NCBI RefSeq assembly: GCF_021298855.1
Contig: NZ_JAJTHI010000008.1
Coordinates: 18,414-82,413 of the forward strand
Length of the DNA: 64,000 nucleotides
From: Gemmatimonas sp.
GTDB lineage: Bacteria > Gemmatimonadota > Gemmatimonadetes > Gemmatimonadales > Gemmatimonadaceae
Direction: 5' to 3'
Shown one piece after another: positions 56,344-64,000 of the stretch; position 1 is the first letter of the stretch; each line of letters starts with the position of its first letter. A program made the translations under genes and the position numbers. Below the pieces are notes generated by a model. The model was not told where the DNA came from. It did no database searches and saw only the letters and a program-made list of their open reading frames with translations.

Positions 56344-56546
56344 GGCAGCGACCCGGAAGAGGGGGAGGCCGCGTCACCGGGACGTGCCTGTCGGTGAGCG
56401 TCGGCCAGCTTGCGCCCGATGCCGCGATAGAACGCGGCGTCGAGCGGCTTTCCATCAGACTCGAGCGACAGCGCGCACCGCTCGAGCGCATACAGCAGGT
56501 TGCCGAGATACAGTTCGGCCAACCCGCCAACCGTCTCGTCAGCCAA
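56340..56546 (-). CDS. Small hypothetical protein, 68 aa
   Basis: A short protein (MADETVGGLAELYLGNLLYA then LERCALSLESDGKPLDAAFY) with an amphipathic helical look. It starts at 56546, overlapping the PP2C stop (56539) by 8 bp, and its stop overlaps the thioredoxin-like gene start by 4 bp. Such double overlap supports a real gene despite its size. No domain is recognised. It may be an adaptor or inhibitor of the phosphatase, which is a guess from position. Confidence 0.6.
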   Translation of the reverse strand: MADETVGGLAELYLGNLLYALERCALSLESDGKPLDAAFYRGIGRKLADAHRQARPGDAASPSSGSLP

Positions 56547-57315
56547 GGACCGCGGCCATTTCGCCCGTCGCCGTGCCGGTGACCTTCACCACCTGCACCA
56601 CGATGGCCGTGATGTTGTCCAGGCCGCCGCGCCGATTGGCTTCGGTGATCATGGCGTCCACCATGCGCCCCGGCGTCTGCTTGGATTCGAGGATCTTCCG
56701 GAGTTGCGGGTCCTCGACCATGCCCGTGAGGCCGTCGGAGGCGACCAGATAGAGGTCGCCAATCTGGAGTTCGCCCGTGAGGACGTCGGCCTCGACCACG
56801 GCATTGGCGCCAACGCAACGCGTAATGACGTTGCTGTAGGGGTGGTAGCGCGCCTGCTCGGGAGACAGGAAGCCGGCGTCGACCTGCTCCTGCACGTATG
56901 AATGGTCCTTCGTGATCTGCCGGAACTGGCCATCGCGCAGCAGATACACGCGCGAATCGCCGATATGGCCGATGATGTACCGGCCCTGCCCCATGAGCAG
57001 ACAGGACGCCGTGGTGCCCATACCCTGCTTGTCGGCTTCCTGGATGGTGCGCTCGTAGATGGCCCGATTGGCGGCCTTGAGCGCCTCGGCCATGCGCGAT
57101 CCGGCGGCGCCGGCCGTCAGGTCACGAACGTCGGAAAGATCCCGGGCGACAATCTGGACCGCCATCTCGCTGGCCACTTCACCAGCGGCGTGTCCCCCCA
57201 TGCCATCGGCCACGATGAAGAGCCCGCGCTCCTGATCGGCGTCCGCATAGAGACTGTCTTCATTGCCTGCCCGAATGCGTCCGACATCGGTACCGGCGGC
57301 GACAGATAGCTGCAC
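56539..57315 (-). CDS. PP2C-type protein serine/threonine phosphatase
   Basis: A 258-aa phosphatase. The start is taken at GTG 57315; no good ribosome-binding site marks it. Motifs are AGTDVGRIRAGNEDSLYADA (motif 1), LFIVADGMGGHAAGEVASEM (metal Asp), GHIGDSRVYLLRDG, LYLVASDGLTGMVEDP and GGLDNITAIVVQVV with the closing metal Asp/Asn. It should dephosphorylate Ser/Thr targets of Hanks-type kinases; no such kinase is in the window. It heads an overlapping trio with the 68-aa protein and the thioredoxin-like protein. Confidence 0.88.
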   Translation of the reverse strand: MQLSVAAGTDVGRIRAGNEDSLYADADQERGLFIVADGMGGHAAGEVASEMAVQIVARDLSDVRDLTAGAAGSRMAEALKAANRAIYERTIQEADKQGMGTTASCLLMGQGRYIIGHIGDSRVYLLRDGQFRQITKDHSYVQEQVDAGFLSPEQARYHPYSNVITRCVGANAVVEADVLTGELQIGDLYLVASDGLTGMVEDPQLRKILESKQTPGRMVDAMITEANRRGGLDNITAIVVQVVKVTGTATGEMAAVLG

Positions 57316-57397
57316 GTGGGTGGGGTGTTCGTCCGGAGGGGAAGTACGGGGGAACTCAGAAGCCAACGCCGGAGTAGCGGGTGGGCCACAGGCGAAG

Positions 57398-59317
57398 CTA
57401 CCCGACAGCCGCGTCGGTTGGCAAGCGTGTCCCTTGGGCGGCGGGCCGGTTTGCGAGTGCCTCGTCGCCGGCCTGCAGCCGGAACAGTCGCTCGTACGTG
57501 CCGCCCGCCTCGAGCAGCGAGCGGTGCGTGCCACGTTCGATCACGGCACCGTGGTGCAGCACGAGGATCTCATCGGCGTCGGTGATGGTGCTGAGTCGGT
57601 GTGCAATGGCAATGGTCGTGCGCCCCCGCATGAGCGCGCGCACCGCCTCCTGGATGTCCGCCTCCACGCGCGAATCGACGGCACTGGTGGCTTCGTCCAG
57701 CAGCAGGACCGAGGGATCAGCCGCAATAGCGCGGGCGAAGGCGAGCAGTTGCCGCTCCCCCACGCTCACACCGGCCCCACGTTCCCCCAGCACGTGCCTC
57801 CACCCCCCCGGCAGCCGGTCGATCACACGGTCGGCCCCCACCCGAGCCGCCGCCCGATGGACCTCCTCATCGCCGATCGGCGCCGACAGCCGCACATTGG
57901 TCAGCACGTCGCCGGCGAAGAGGAAGATGTCCTGCTGGACGTAGGCCATGAGGGCACGGAGCACGTCCAGCGGCAGCTGCCGGACGTCCTCCCCATTCAC
58001 CAGAATGCGCCCGCGCTGGGGCTCGTAGTAGCGCAGCAGCAGGTTCACGATGGTGCTCTTGCCCGCCCCCGTGTGTCCCACGAGCGCCAGCGACTGCCCG
58101 GGCCCCACCGTGAACGAGACATCACGCAGGACCCAGGGCACGCTCCCCCCTGTTTCCGGTCCCCCCGCCAGCTCCGCAGCCGGATCAACAGCGGGCGTGG
58201 CGGGGCCGTAGGCAAACCAGACGTGCTCGAACTGCACGGTCACCCCCCGGCTGGCCATGGCGCGCACCCGGGCCTCCCGGTCGGTCGAGGGGGCGTGGCC
58301 AGCCGTGCCCGGGGTATCGAGCAGCCCGAAGAGTCGCTCCGACGCCGCCATGGCCGCCTGCAGGATGTTGTACTTCTCCGACAGATCCTGCAGGGGCTGG
58401 AAGAACCGCCGCACGAGCTGGAGAAAGGCCGCGACGGTGCCGACGGTCACCCGATGCCCCGCCACCTCGCCGGCGGCCGTCACGAGGAGACTGGCCAGCG
58501 CCAGCGTGGTGAGGAATTCGATGACCGGGAAGTACAGGGCATACACGGTGATCGAGCGCAGCTGCGCCTCGAGGTGCCCCTCGTTGAGCCGGGCGAATCG
58601 CTGCGCCTCGCTGTGCTCGCGGCCGAACAGCTGAATGAGCCGCATGCCGGACAGTCGCTCGCCGAGATAGGCGTTCACCTGGGCCACCCGGGCGCGGATC
58701 TCGCGGTAGGTCTCCCGCACGTGTCGCTGGAAGACGCGGGAGGTGAGCAGCACCAGGGGAATCACCACGAAGGCGGCAACGGCCAGGCGCCAGTCCACGA
58801 CCAGCATGACCACGCTGATGGCCACCAGGGTGAACAGATCCCCGACGCCCGATACCACGCCGGAGGTGAACAGCTCGTTCAGCGCCTCCACGTCGCTGGT
58901 GACACGCGTGACGAGCCGCCCCACGGGCGTGCGGTCGAAGTAGGCAATGGGCAGCCGCTGCACGTGCGCAAAGAGCTCCGCCCGCAGGTCGCGCATCACG
59001 CGCTGCCCGAGCAGCGCGGTGAACAGCGTTTCGCCGTACGAGGCGGCGAACTGCAGCACGAGCAGGGCGGCAAAGCCGCCGGCCACCTGCATCACCAGCA
59101 CGCGGTCGCGCGCGGGCCACGCCACATCGATGACCCAGCGCGTCAGGAGGGGCGCCGCCAGCTGCAGCGCCGCCGCCACCCCGAGGCACCCGAGGGCGGC
59201 GGCGGCGAGGGCGCGAGAGGGGCGCACGTAGCGCAGGAGGCGCCGCACCAGCCGCGCGTCGTAGGCCGCGCCCAGGGCGTCGTCGTCGGGGTGGGCGGAA
59301 GCGGGGGCGGCAGCCAT
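57398..59317 (-). CDS. ABC exporter half-transporter (MsbA/MdlB-like)
   Basis: A 639-aa fusion of a six-helix transmembrane domain (LAAAALGCLGVAAALQLAAP, VGDLFTLVAISVVMLVVDWR, VIEFLTTLALASLLVTAAGE) and a nucleotide-binding domain. Walker A is LVGHTGAGKSTIVNLLLRYY, the Q-loop MAYVQQDIFLFAG, Walker B SVLLLDEATSAVD and the H-loop AIAHRLSTI. The signature is GVSVGERQLLAFARAI, a variant of LSGGQ seen in this subfamily. It probably exports a lipid, drug or other amphiphile as a homodimer. Its promoter region (72 bp) is shared with divergent uvrA. Confidence 0.9.
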   Translation of the reverse strand: MAAAPASAHPDDDALGAAYDARLVRRLLRYVRPSRALAAAALGCLGVAAALQLAAPLLTRWVIDVAWPARDRVLVMQVAGGFAALLVLQFAASYGETLFTALLGQRVMRDLRAELFAHVQRLPIAYFDRTPVGRLVTRVTSDVEALNELFTSGVVSGVGDLFTLVAISVVMLVVDWRLAVAAFVVIPLVLLTSRVFQRHVRETYREIRARVAQVNAYLGERLSGMRLIQLFGREHSEAQRFARLNEGHLEAQLRSITVYALYFPVIEFLTTLALASLLVTAAGEVAGHRVTVGTVAAFLQLVRRFFQPLQDLSEKYNILQAAMAASERLFGLLDTPGTAGHAPSTDREARVRAMASRGVTVQFEHVWFAYGPATPAVDPAAELAGGPETGGSVPWVLRDVSFTVGPGQSLALVGHTGAGKSTIVNLLLRYYEPQRGRILVNGEDVRQLPLDVLRALMAYVQQDIFLFAGDVLTNVRLSAPIGDEEVHRAAARVGADRVIDRLPGGWRHVLGERGAGVSVGERQLLAFARAIAADPSVLLLDEATSAVDSRVEADIQEAVRALMRGRTTIAIAHRLSTITDADEILVLHHGAVIERGTHRSLLEAGGTYERLFRLQAGDEALANRPAAQGTRLPTDAAVG

Positions 59318-59389
59318 GACCCGCGCAATCTAGCAGGCCCCCCGCCCTGCCCCGCCGGCCCCCTTTGCGCCTACCGATAGCTTTCACGG

Positions 59390-62227
59390 ATGAAGGACAA
59401 GATCCGCATCCGTGGCGCGCGGCAGCACAACCTCAAGGGGTTCGACCTCGAATTGCCCCGACGCGCCATCACCGTCATCACCGGGGTCTCCGGGTCCGGG
59501 AAGTCGTCGCTGGCCTTCGACACACTGTATGCCGAAGGACAGCGCCGGTACGTGGAGTCCCTCTCCGCCTACGCGCGCCAGTTCCTCGAGCGCATGGAGA
59601 AACCGGCGGTGGACGGGGTGGACGGCATGTCGCCGGCGGTGGCGATCGAGCAGAAGAACCCCACCCGCACGTCCCGTTCGACGGTGGGCACCGCCACGGA
59701 GATCTACGATTATCTGCGCCTGCTCTGGGCGCGCGTCGGGCGCACGTATTGCCGCCTCTGCGACCGCGAGCTGCGCCCAGACACCGTGCAATCGGTCACG
59801 GATCTGGTGCTCGCCCTGCCCGCCGGCACGCGCTTCATGGTCGCCTGCCCGCTCGTTCGCTCGCCACTGGTCACGCACGCTGTCATCGCCGACAACCTGC
59901 GGGCCCGCGGGTTCGTGCGGGTGGCCGTGGGCGACGTGGTGCACCATCTCGATGACGTGACGGCGGACACGCTCGACCTGTCCGCCACCCCCGACGTCCA
60001 TGTCGTGATCGACCGGCTGCGTGTCGAGGCGGCTTCGGCCGGCCGCATTGCCGAAGCCGTGCAGACGGCCTTTCTCGAGGGTGACGGCGACGCGGTCCTG
60101 CTGTTTCCGGAACCGGTGCTGCCCCCACCGGCGCTGCACGCGGCCCCCGCCGGGCATCCGGTCACCCGGATGGCCTTCACCGAACGCTTCGAGTGCGCGA
60201 ACGACGGGACCCGCGCCCCGGCCCCCACGCCGCAGCTCTTCTCCTTCAACAACCCGCGCGGGGCCTGCGCCACGTGCAACGGCTTCGGCGCCACGCTCGA
60301 TTACGACGAAGCGCTCATCGTTCCCAATGCGGATCGTTCCGTGCGCGACGGGGCGATCGATCCCTGGACGGCGCCGCGCTACGAGAAGCAGCGCCGGCTG
60401 GTCGTTGATCAGGCCCGCGCGCTTGGCGCGTCTCCCGATGCCCCGTGGAAATCCCTCCCGGCCGCGGTGCGCCGCGGTCTGCTCCATGGCTCCACACGGC
60501 AGTACACGGGCATTTATCCGTTCCTCAAGGCGCTCGAGGACAAGCGCTACAAGCAGTACATCCGCATCTTCCTGCGCAAATACCAGAGCGCACAGGACTG
60601 CGCCACCTGCGGCGGCACCAAGCTGCAGCCCGACGCCCTGCAGGTGCGCATCGGGGGGCGCACCATTGCCGACGTGACGCGCCTGCCGGTGCGCGATCTC
60701 CGGCACTGGCTGGACGAGCTCACGCTCACGGGCAGTGACGCGCACATCGCCGAGACGGTGCTGCGCGAAGCACGCGCCCGGGTGCGCTTTCTGGCCGACG
60801 TGGGACTCACCTACCTCACGCTCGATCGCGCGACGCGTACCCTCAGCGGTGGCGAGGCCCAGCGCATTACCCTCTCAAACGCGTTGGGCGCCGCCCTGGT
60901 CGACGCCACCTACGTGCTCGACGAGCCCAGTATCGGGCTGCACCCGCGCGATCTCGACCGGCTGCTCTCGCTGCTCCTCCGTCTGCGCGACCTCGGCAAT
61001 ACCGTGGTCATGGTGGAGCATGACCTCGAAGCCATGCGCATTGCCGATTTCATGGTGGAAATGGGGCCCGCGGCCGGTGAGCAGGGCGGCCAGGTGGTGT
61101 TTGCCGGCCCCATGGCCGACGTCGCCAGCAGCCCGCTCACCGGGCAGTACCTCACGGGCGCGCGACGCATTGACGTCCCCGCGGTGCGACGCACGCTTGG
61201 CCCGCGCTGGCTCGAGCTGCGCGGGGCGCGCGCGCACAATGTGCAGGGCGTGGACGTACGCATTCCGCTGGGCGCCATGACCGTGGTGACCGGCGTGTCG
61301 GGGTCGGGGAAGAGCACACTCGTGCACGACGTGCTCTTTCACGCCATCGAATCGCGGCTGCATGGGGAGCACTCCGCAAAGGAGCATCTCGGCGAGACCG
61401 TCGGCGACTTCGTCTCCCTCTCGGGCGACGAGCACCTCGACGATGTGGTGCTGGTGGATCAGAGCCCCATTGGCAAGTCGCCCCGCTCCAATCCGGTCAC
61501 GTACGTGAAGGCGTACGACGAGATCCGGCGGCTGTTCAGCGCGATCCCGCTGGCGCGCACCCGCGGATACGGCGCGGGCCACTTTTCGTTCAACGTGGCC
61601 GGTGGCCGCTGCGAGCATTGCGAAGGGGCCGGCGCCATCGAGGTGGAGATGGTGTTCATGGCCGACGTGTTCGTGCCGTGCGATGCGTGCGGGGGCAAGC
61701 GGTTCAAGCCCGAGGTCCTGGAGGTCCGGCTGCGCGGGCGCAACATTGCCGACGTGCTCGAGCTCACCGTCGACGAAGCGATCCGGTTCTTTCCGCGCGA
61801 GGACAAGCTGGCGCAGGCGCTGTGGCACGTGCAGCAAGTCGGGCTGGGCTATCTGCGGCTCGGACAGCCGGCCACCACCCTGTCCGGCGGCGAGGCCCAA
61901 CGCCTCAAGATCGCGCGCGAACTGGCGCTCACCGCGAAAGGCTCGGCCCGCAAGCTCTACGTGCTCGACGAGCCGACCACCGGGTTGCACCTGGAGGATA
62001 TCCGGAAGCTGGCGCAGGTGTTCGAGCGGCTGCTCGACCAGGGCCACACGCTCCTGCTCATCGAGCACAATCTCGACGTGATCAAGCTGGCCGACTGGAT
62101 CATCGACATGGGCCCCGACGGTGGGGATGGCGGCGGCCACGTGGTGGCCATGGGACGCCCCGAAGCCATCGCGGCCGTCGAGTCGTCCCACACGGGGCGG
62201 TGGCTGCAGACCGTGCTCCCCCGGTAG
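59390..62227 (+). CDS. uvrA: UvrABC excinuclease subunit A
   Basis: A 945-aa DNA-damage sensor of nucleotide excision repair. Two ABC halves are seen: Walker [21 protein letters not shown] near residue 31 and [20 protein letters not shown] near 637. Signatures are [16 protein letters not shown] and [16 protein letters not shown], and Walker B regions are [19 protein letters not shown] and [16 protein letters not shown]. Zinc sites include CATCNGFGA with CATCGGTKL, and [20 protein letters not shown] with CDACGGKRF. UvrA recruits UvrB to damage. It is divergent from the ABC exporter; mfd lies elsewhere in the window. Confidence 0.96.
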   Translation: MKDKIRIRGARQHNLKGFDLELPRRAITVITGVSGSGKSSLAFDTLYAEGQRRYVESLSAYARQFLERMEKPAVDGVDGMSPAVAIEQKNPTRTSRSTVGTATEIYDYLRLLWARVGRTYCRLCDRELRPDTVQSVTDLVLALPAGTRFMVACPLVRSPLVTHAVIADNLRARGFVRVAVGDVVHHLDDVTADTLDLSATPDVHVVIDRLRVEAASAGRIAEAVQTAFLEGDGDAVLLFPEPVLPPPALHAAPAGHPVTRMAFTERFECANDGTRAPAPTPQLFSFNNPRGACATCNGFGATLDYDEALIVPNADRSVRDGAIDPWTAPRYEKQRRLVVDQARALGASPDAPWKSLPAAVRRGLLHGSTRQYTGIYPFLKALEDKRYKQYIRIFLRKYQSAQDCATCGGTKLQPDALQVRIGGRTIADVTRLPVRDLRHWLDELTLTGSDAHIAETVLREARARVRFLADVGLTYLTLDRATRTLSGGEAQRITLSNALGAALVDATYVLDEPSIGLHPRDLDRLLSLLLRLRDLGNTVVMVEHDLEAMRIADFMVEMGPAAGEQGGQVVFAGPMADVASSPLTGQYLTGARRIDVPAVRRTLGPRWLELRGARAHNVQGVDVRIPLGAMTVVTGVSGSGKSTLVHDVLFHAIESRLHGEHSAKEHLGETVGDFVSLSGDEHLDDVVLVDQSPIGKSPRSNPVTYVKAYDEIRRLFSAIPLARTRGYGAGHFSFNVAGGRCEHCEGAGAIEVEMVFMADVFVPCDACGGKRFKPEVLEVRLRGRNIADVLELTVDEAIRFFPREDKLAQALWHVQQVGLGYLRLGQPATTLSGGEAQRLKIARELALTAKGSARKLYVLDEPTTGLHLEDIRKLAQVFERLLDQGHTLLLIEHNLDVIKLADWIIDMGPDGGDGGGHVVAMGRPEAIAAVESSHTGRWLQTVLPR

Positions 62228-62237
62228 CCGCCGCCGC

Positions 62238-62268
62238 TTGACTCTGCCCGGCAGGTCGTTGATTATAT
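62238..62268 (+). promoter_or_regulatory. Candidate promoter of tRNA-Asn
   Basis: TTGACT at 62238-62243 and TTATAT at 62263-62268 (spacer 19 bp) lie 38 bp before the mature tRNA 5' end. The AT-rich -10 stands out against the GC-rich surroundings. The spacer is slightly long; ATTATA at 62262 gives 18 bp. Confidence 0.5.
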
Positions 62269-62305
62269 GAGGCTCCGGCAACGCAGGTGGCTGTCGGGGC
62301 GGTAT

Positions 62306-62378
62306 TCCCGGGTAGCTCAGGTGGTAGAGCAGGTGACTGTTAATCACCCTGTCGGGGGTTCGAGTCCCTCCCCGGGAG
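62306..62378 (+). tRNA. tRNA-Asn (anticodon GTT)
   Basis: A 73-nt cloverleaf. The acceptor stem TCCCGGG pairs with CCCGGGA and discriminator G. The D arm contains AGCTCAGGTGGTAGAGC, the anticodon loop ACTGTTAATC gives GTT, and the T arm contains GGGTTCGAGTCCC. The 3' CCA is not encoded. It is followed within 27 bp by a strong terminator and then by DNA of different composition, as expected for an integration-prone tRNA. Confidence 0.95.
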
Positions 62379-62404
62379 CTGTTGAAAATCAACGACTTAC
62401 GAGA

Positions 62405-62435
62405 ACGGCCAGCCCTTTGAAGGCTGGCCGTTTTT
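62405..62435 (+). terminator. Intrinsic terminator of tRNA-Asn
   Basis: ACGGCCAGCC and GGCTGGCCGT form a perfect 10-bp stem around a 7-nt loop, followed by a T-run (TTTTT). Confidence 0.9.
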
Positions 62436-62440
62436 CGTTT

Positions 62441-62461
62441 GGATCTACACCGGATCTACAC
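62441..62461. repeat. Direct repeat GGATCTACAC x2, just past tRNA-Asn
   Basis: Two exact 10-bp copies separated by one C lie directly after the tRNA-Asn terminator, at the boundary to the less GC-rich segment. It could be a remnant of a recombinase-bound attachment region, but no integrase is in view. Confidence 0.6.
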
Positions 62462-62581
62462 TTAGCACACAATGCCAGGCATGGGCGACCGATTGACCAG
62501 TCGGAATCGTTTGCTTTCTGATATGGGGACTGATGACCTTCGGTTCATGATGTCGACCGAAAGCCTTCACTGCAGGCCAGC

Positions 62582-63292
62582 GTGACGACCTTCCACGTCT
62601 TCTGCGACGAGTCTCACCTCTCTCCTCACACGTACCGAATCCAAGGAGGGATCTGGGTTCGATCCGAGGGACTCCGTGAGGTGCGCCAAGCATTCACCGA
62701 ACTGCGCGCGCGGCACCCCAAAGCCGGTGAACTGCGCTGGGGCAAAGTAGATGGACGTGAGCCATGGCGAGTCTACTTGGATCTCATGGATCTCTTCTTC
62801 AGCGGACCAGCAGCGAAGCACCTGTCCTTCAAGTGCATCGTGGTGCACTCGGAAGATGATCGATCGAGGAATGGAGACAAGCACGAGAGAGACCTCGGCT
62901 TCTACAAGGCGTACTGGACGCTCCTCTCGCATCGTTTGCTGGCCAACTGCACGTATCACATTCGTCTCGACCAGCGCAGCAGTCCGCGCTTGAAGGATCC
63001 CGAGGGGCAGCTACAAGAGCGCCTGAACAACACGGGCTACAACAAGGGGTCGTACTGGGACGTGCTTACCTGCCGAGGAGAGTGCTCGAAAAGGGAGGAT
63101 CTCCTACAGCTCGCAGACGTGCTTCTCGGTGCAATCGGGTGGGCGTGGAATGGTCGTCGTTCTACGTGCGGAGCCAAGCCCGGCCTCGAGCGGTACATCG
63201 CCGACAAACTCCGCTGGAAGGACCTTGCTCGAGACACCGCAATGAACTCGGCCAAGGCGAACATCTGGAAGTACACGCCCAAAACGCGTTGA
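62582..63292 (+). CDS. DUF3800-domain protein
   Basis: A 236-aa protein from GTG 62582. The DUF3800 opening is TFHVFCDESHLSPHTYRIQG (the invariant D-E-S) with GGIWVRSEGL after it, and the C-terminal signature is EDLLQLADVLLGAIGWAWNG. FKCIVVHSEDDRSRNGD and YHIRLDQRSSPRL carry further acidic residues, consistent with a predicted RNase H-like metal site. DUF3800 proteins are common on mobile DNA and in defence islands; the biochemical role is not established. The codon use and base composition are less GC-rich than in the core genes, which suggests transfer. It lies in the segment after tRNA-Asn. Confidence 0.82.
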   Translation: MTTFHVFCDESHLSPHTYRIQGGIWVRSEGLREVRQAFTELRARHPKAGELRWGKVDGREPWRVYLDLMDLFFSGPAAKHLSFKCIVVHSEDDRSRNGDKHERDLGFYKAYWTLLSHRLLANCTYHIRLDQRSSPRLKDPEGQLQERLNNTGYNKGSYWDVLTCRGECSKREDLLQLADVLLGAIGWAWNGRRSTCGAKPGLERYIADKLRWKDLARDTAMNSAKANIWKYTPKTR

Positions 63293-63332
63293 GCCGGGGC
63301 ACCCGCGGCCTATCCTCGGAACGGATTCCGGG

Positions 63333-63352
63333 AGGTTCTCCCCATGGGGGAG
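63333..63352. other. Inverted repeat between the DUF3800 and zinc-ribbon genes
   Basis: Within the 182-bp gap, TTCTCCCC - ATG - GGGGAGA forms a short stem, between convergent gene ends. It could act as a bidirectional terminator. The rest of the gap shows no recognisable element. Confidence 0.35.
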
Positions 63353-63474
63353 AGGTTCGGCATGGCAGGTGCGCCGGCTCAACGACGCGAATACTGGAGC
63401 TGGGACGATACTGTCGCAAGTCTCTGACAGTTTGCCTCCTGGAATTGTTCCAGAGAGGTGACCGGAGCGCGCCC

Positions 63475-63708
63475 TCAGCTCGAAGAGGCGTCAGATAGGA
63501 CGCCTTCCCTTCTGCAACCCGGACAGGTAATGCGCGCGCCCCCCAGCTCTTCGGAGGTGCGTCCGTCTCCAGGCCGGGCCGTCCACATTTTCCCACACTC
63601 GCAACTCACTTCGACTGAGCGCAGGCCGATCGGCTGAATGCCGCCGAGCTCTCTATGCAGCTCGGCGGACGGGGCGTAGCGATACCGAGCATTCTTGAAG
63701 GTGAACAC
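63475..63708 (-). CDS. Small zinc-ribbon-like protein, 77 aa
   Basis: From GTG 63708, with AGGAG 5 bp upstream, supporting real translation. The central region SVEVSCECGKMWTARPGDGR and TCPGCRREGVLSD contains C-x-C-G and C-P-x-C knuckles spaced as in a zinc ribbon. Such small proteins often bind nucleic acid or act as adaptors. It is convergent with the DUF3800 gene and lies in the same less GC-rich segment. No named family is recognised. Confidence 0.6.
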   Translation of the reverse strand: MFTFKNARYRYAPSAELHRELGGIQPIGLRSVEVSCECGKMWTARPGDGRTSEELGGARITCPGCRREGVLSDASSS

Positions 63709-63788
63709 AATGTCTCCTGGTGAGGTGGACCGGCTCCGTGATTGGACGGGCGAATGTGAGGCGCGTCGACGACCGGCAGAGATATGGC

Positions 63789-63998
63789 CTAGGGCAATAT
63801 CGATGTCGGCACCGTGGGCAGATCGGGCAGATCGACGCCATGACTCAGCTCATTCACCCCGTTCGGTACCACGCACCGGAAGTACCGCGGCCGGTCAATA
63901 TCGAGTCCGCCGGTCTTGCGAAATGATCTCTCCAGCTGGTCCGGCTCCTGGGCCGCGAGGTCAGTGACGCCGGCGAAGATCCACACTTGCGCCATCAC
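63789..63998 (-). CDS. Possible gene fragment at the right edge (69 aa or longer)
   Basis: The minus frame reads MAQVWIFAGVTDLAAQEPDQ then LERSFRKTGGLDIDRPRYFR and ends in a Pro-rich tail. Its start could be GTG 63998 or ATG 63995, or the frame could continue beyond the window. The composition is protein-like, but there is no family match. It lies upstream of the zinc-ribbon gene on the same strand, 80 bp away. Confidence 0.4.
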   Translation of the reverse strand: MMAQVWIFAGVTDLAAQEPDQLERSFRKTGGLDIDRPRYFRCVVPNGVNELSHGVDLPDLPTVPTSILP

Positions 63999-64000
63999 GC

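Noticed and set aside
60875..62392. Long minus-strand frame antisense to uvrA, with a peptide GGTRTPDRVINSHLLYHLSY
   Set aside because: That peptide is the translation of tRNA-Asn and is a known false hit in databases; the rest is the shadow of uvrA.
62267..62521. 84-codon plus-strand frame over tRNA-Asn
   Set aside because: It reads through the tRNA and its terminator and has no plausible start context.
63695..63967. 90-codon plus-strand frame at the right end
   Set aside because: Arg/Ser/Pro-rich, no ribosome-binding site, and it overlaps better-supported minus-strand frames.

Overview
This 64 kb window is GC-rich, almost fully coding chromosomal DNA from a diderm (Gram-negative-type) bacterium. 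It has an LPS-type heptosyltransferase, a TonB-dependent outer-membrane receptor, SurA-like chaperones, FtsEX with an EnvC-type activator, a BatA/DUF58 pair, ATP-type PEP carboxykinase and frequent GTG/TTG starts. The gene content and protein style fit Gemmatimonadota (Gemmatimonas-like). That placement is an inference; no rRNA gene is present to settle it.

Layout. 1-9.8 kb (mostly minus): the 5' end of 4-hydroxyphenylpyruvate dioxygenase, acetoacetyl-CoA synthetase, a FabH-like protein without its catalytic triad, a bPH-LysM protein (plus), a deoxyhypusine-synthase-like enzyme, a large repeat-bearing TPR protein, an HSL-type esterase and a LytTR response regulator. 10-19 kb: the divergent LytS-type kinase, a SIMPL protein, an acyl-CoA dehydrogenase, an RsuA-type pseudouridine synthase, a TlpA-like thioredoxin, an RsmC-like methyltransferase, an exported pullulanase and tRNA-Ile(GAT). 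19-33 kb (minus): an extremely acidic 102-aa protein, TypA, then a long same-strand run DUF58 - VapB - VapC - BatA - Mfd - parvulin lipoprotein - SurA - PdxA. 33-48.6 kb (plus, except one lipoprotein): an unknown exported protein, LepA, a heptosyltransferase, a serine hydrolase (minus), then a tightly packed string ROK kinase - PfkB kinase - STAS/HATPase - STAS-like/wHTH - 116-aa protein - degenerate PLP-fold protein - FtsE - FtsX - EnvC-like - Nfo, then PckA with a perfect terminator. 48.6-62.2 kb: a Gly-rich exported protein co-transcribed with a TonB receptor carrying an LTXXQ-like tail, an HD phosphohydrolase, a PP2C / 68-aa / thioredoxin-like cluster, an ABC exporter and UvrA. 62.3-64 kb: tRNA-Asn(GTT), then a visibly less GC-rich accessory segment with a DUF3800 protein and a small zinc-ribbon protein. 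This segment looks like the start of a tRNA-adjacent island.

Functional themes. Envelope and division: FtsEX-EnvC, SurA/PpiC, BatA/DUF58, heptosyltransferase, TonB. DNA repair: Mfd, UvrA, Nfo. Signalling: LytS/LytTR, PP2C, STAS/HATPase. Two enzymes of well-known folds (FabH-like, Met/Cys-type PLP) have lost the residues that define catalysis. The most system-like undescribed candidate is the overlapping kinase/STAS/HATPase cluster upstream of ftsEX. The most plainly accessory DNA is the right-hand end.
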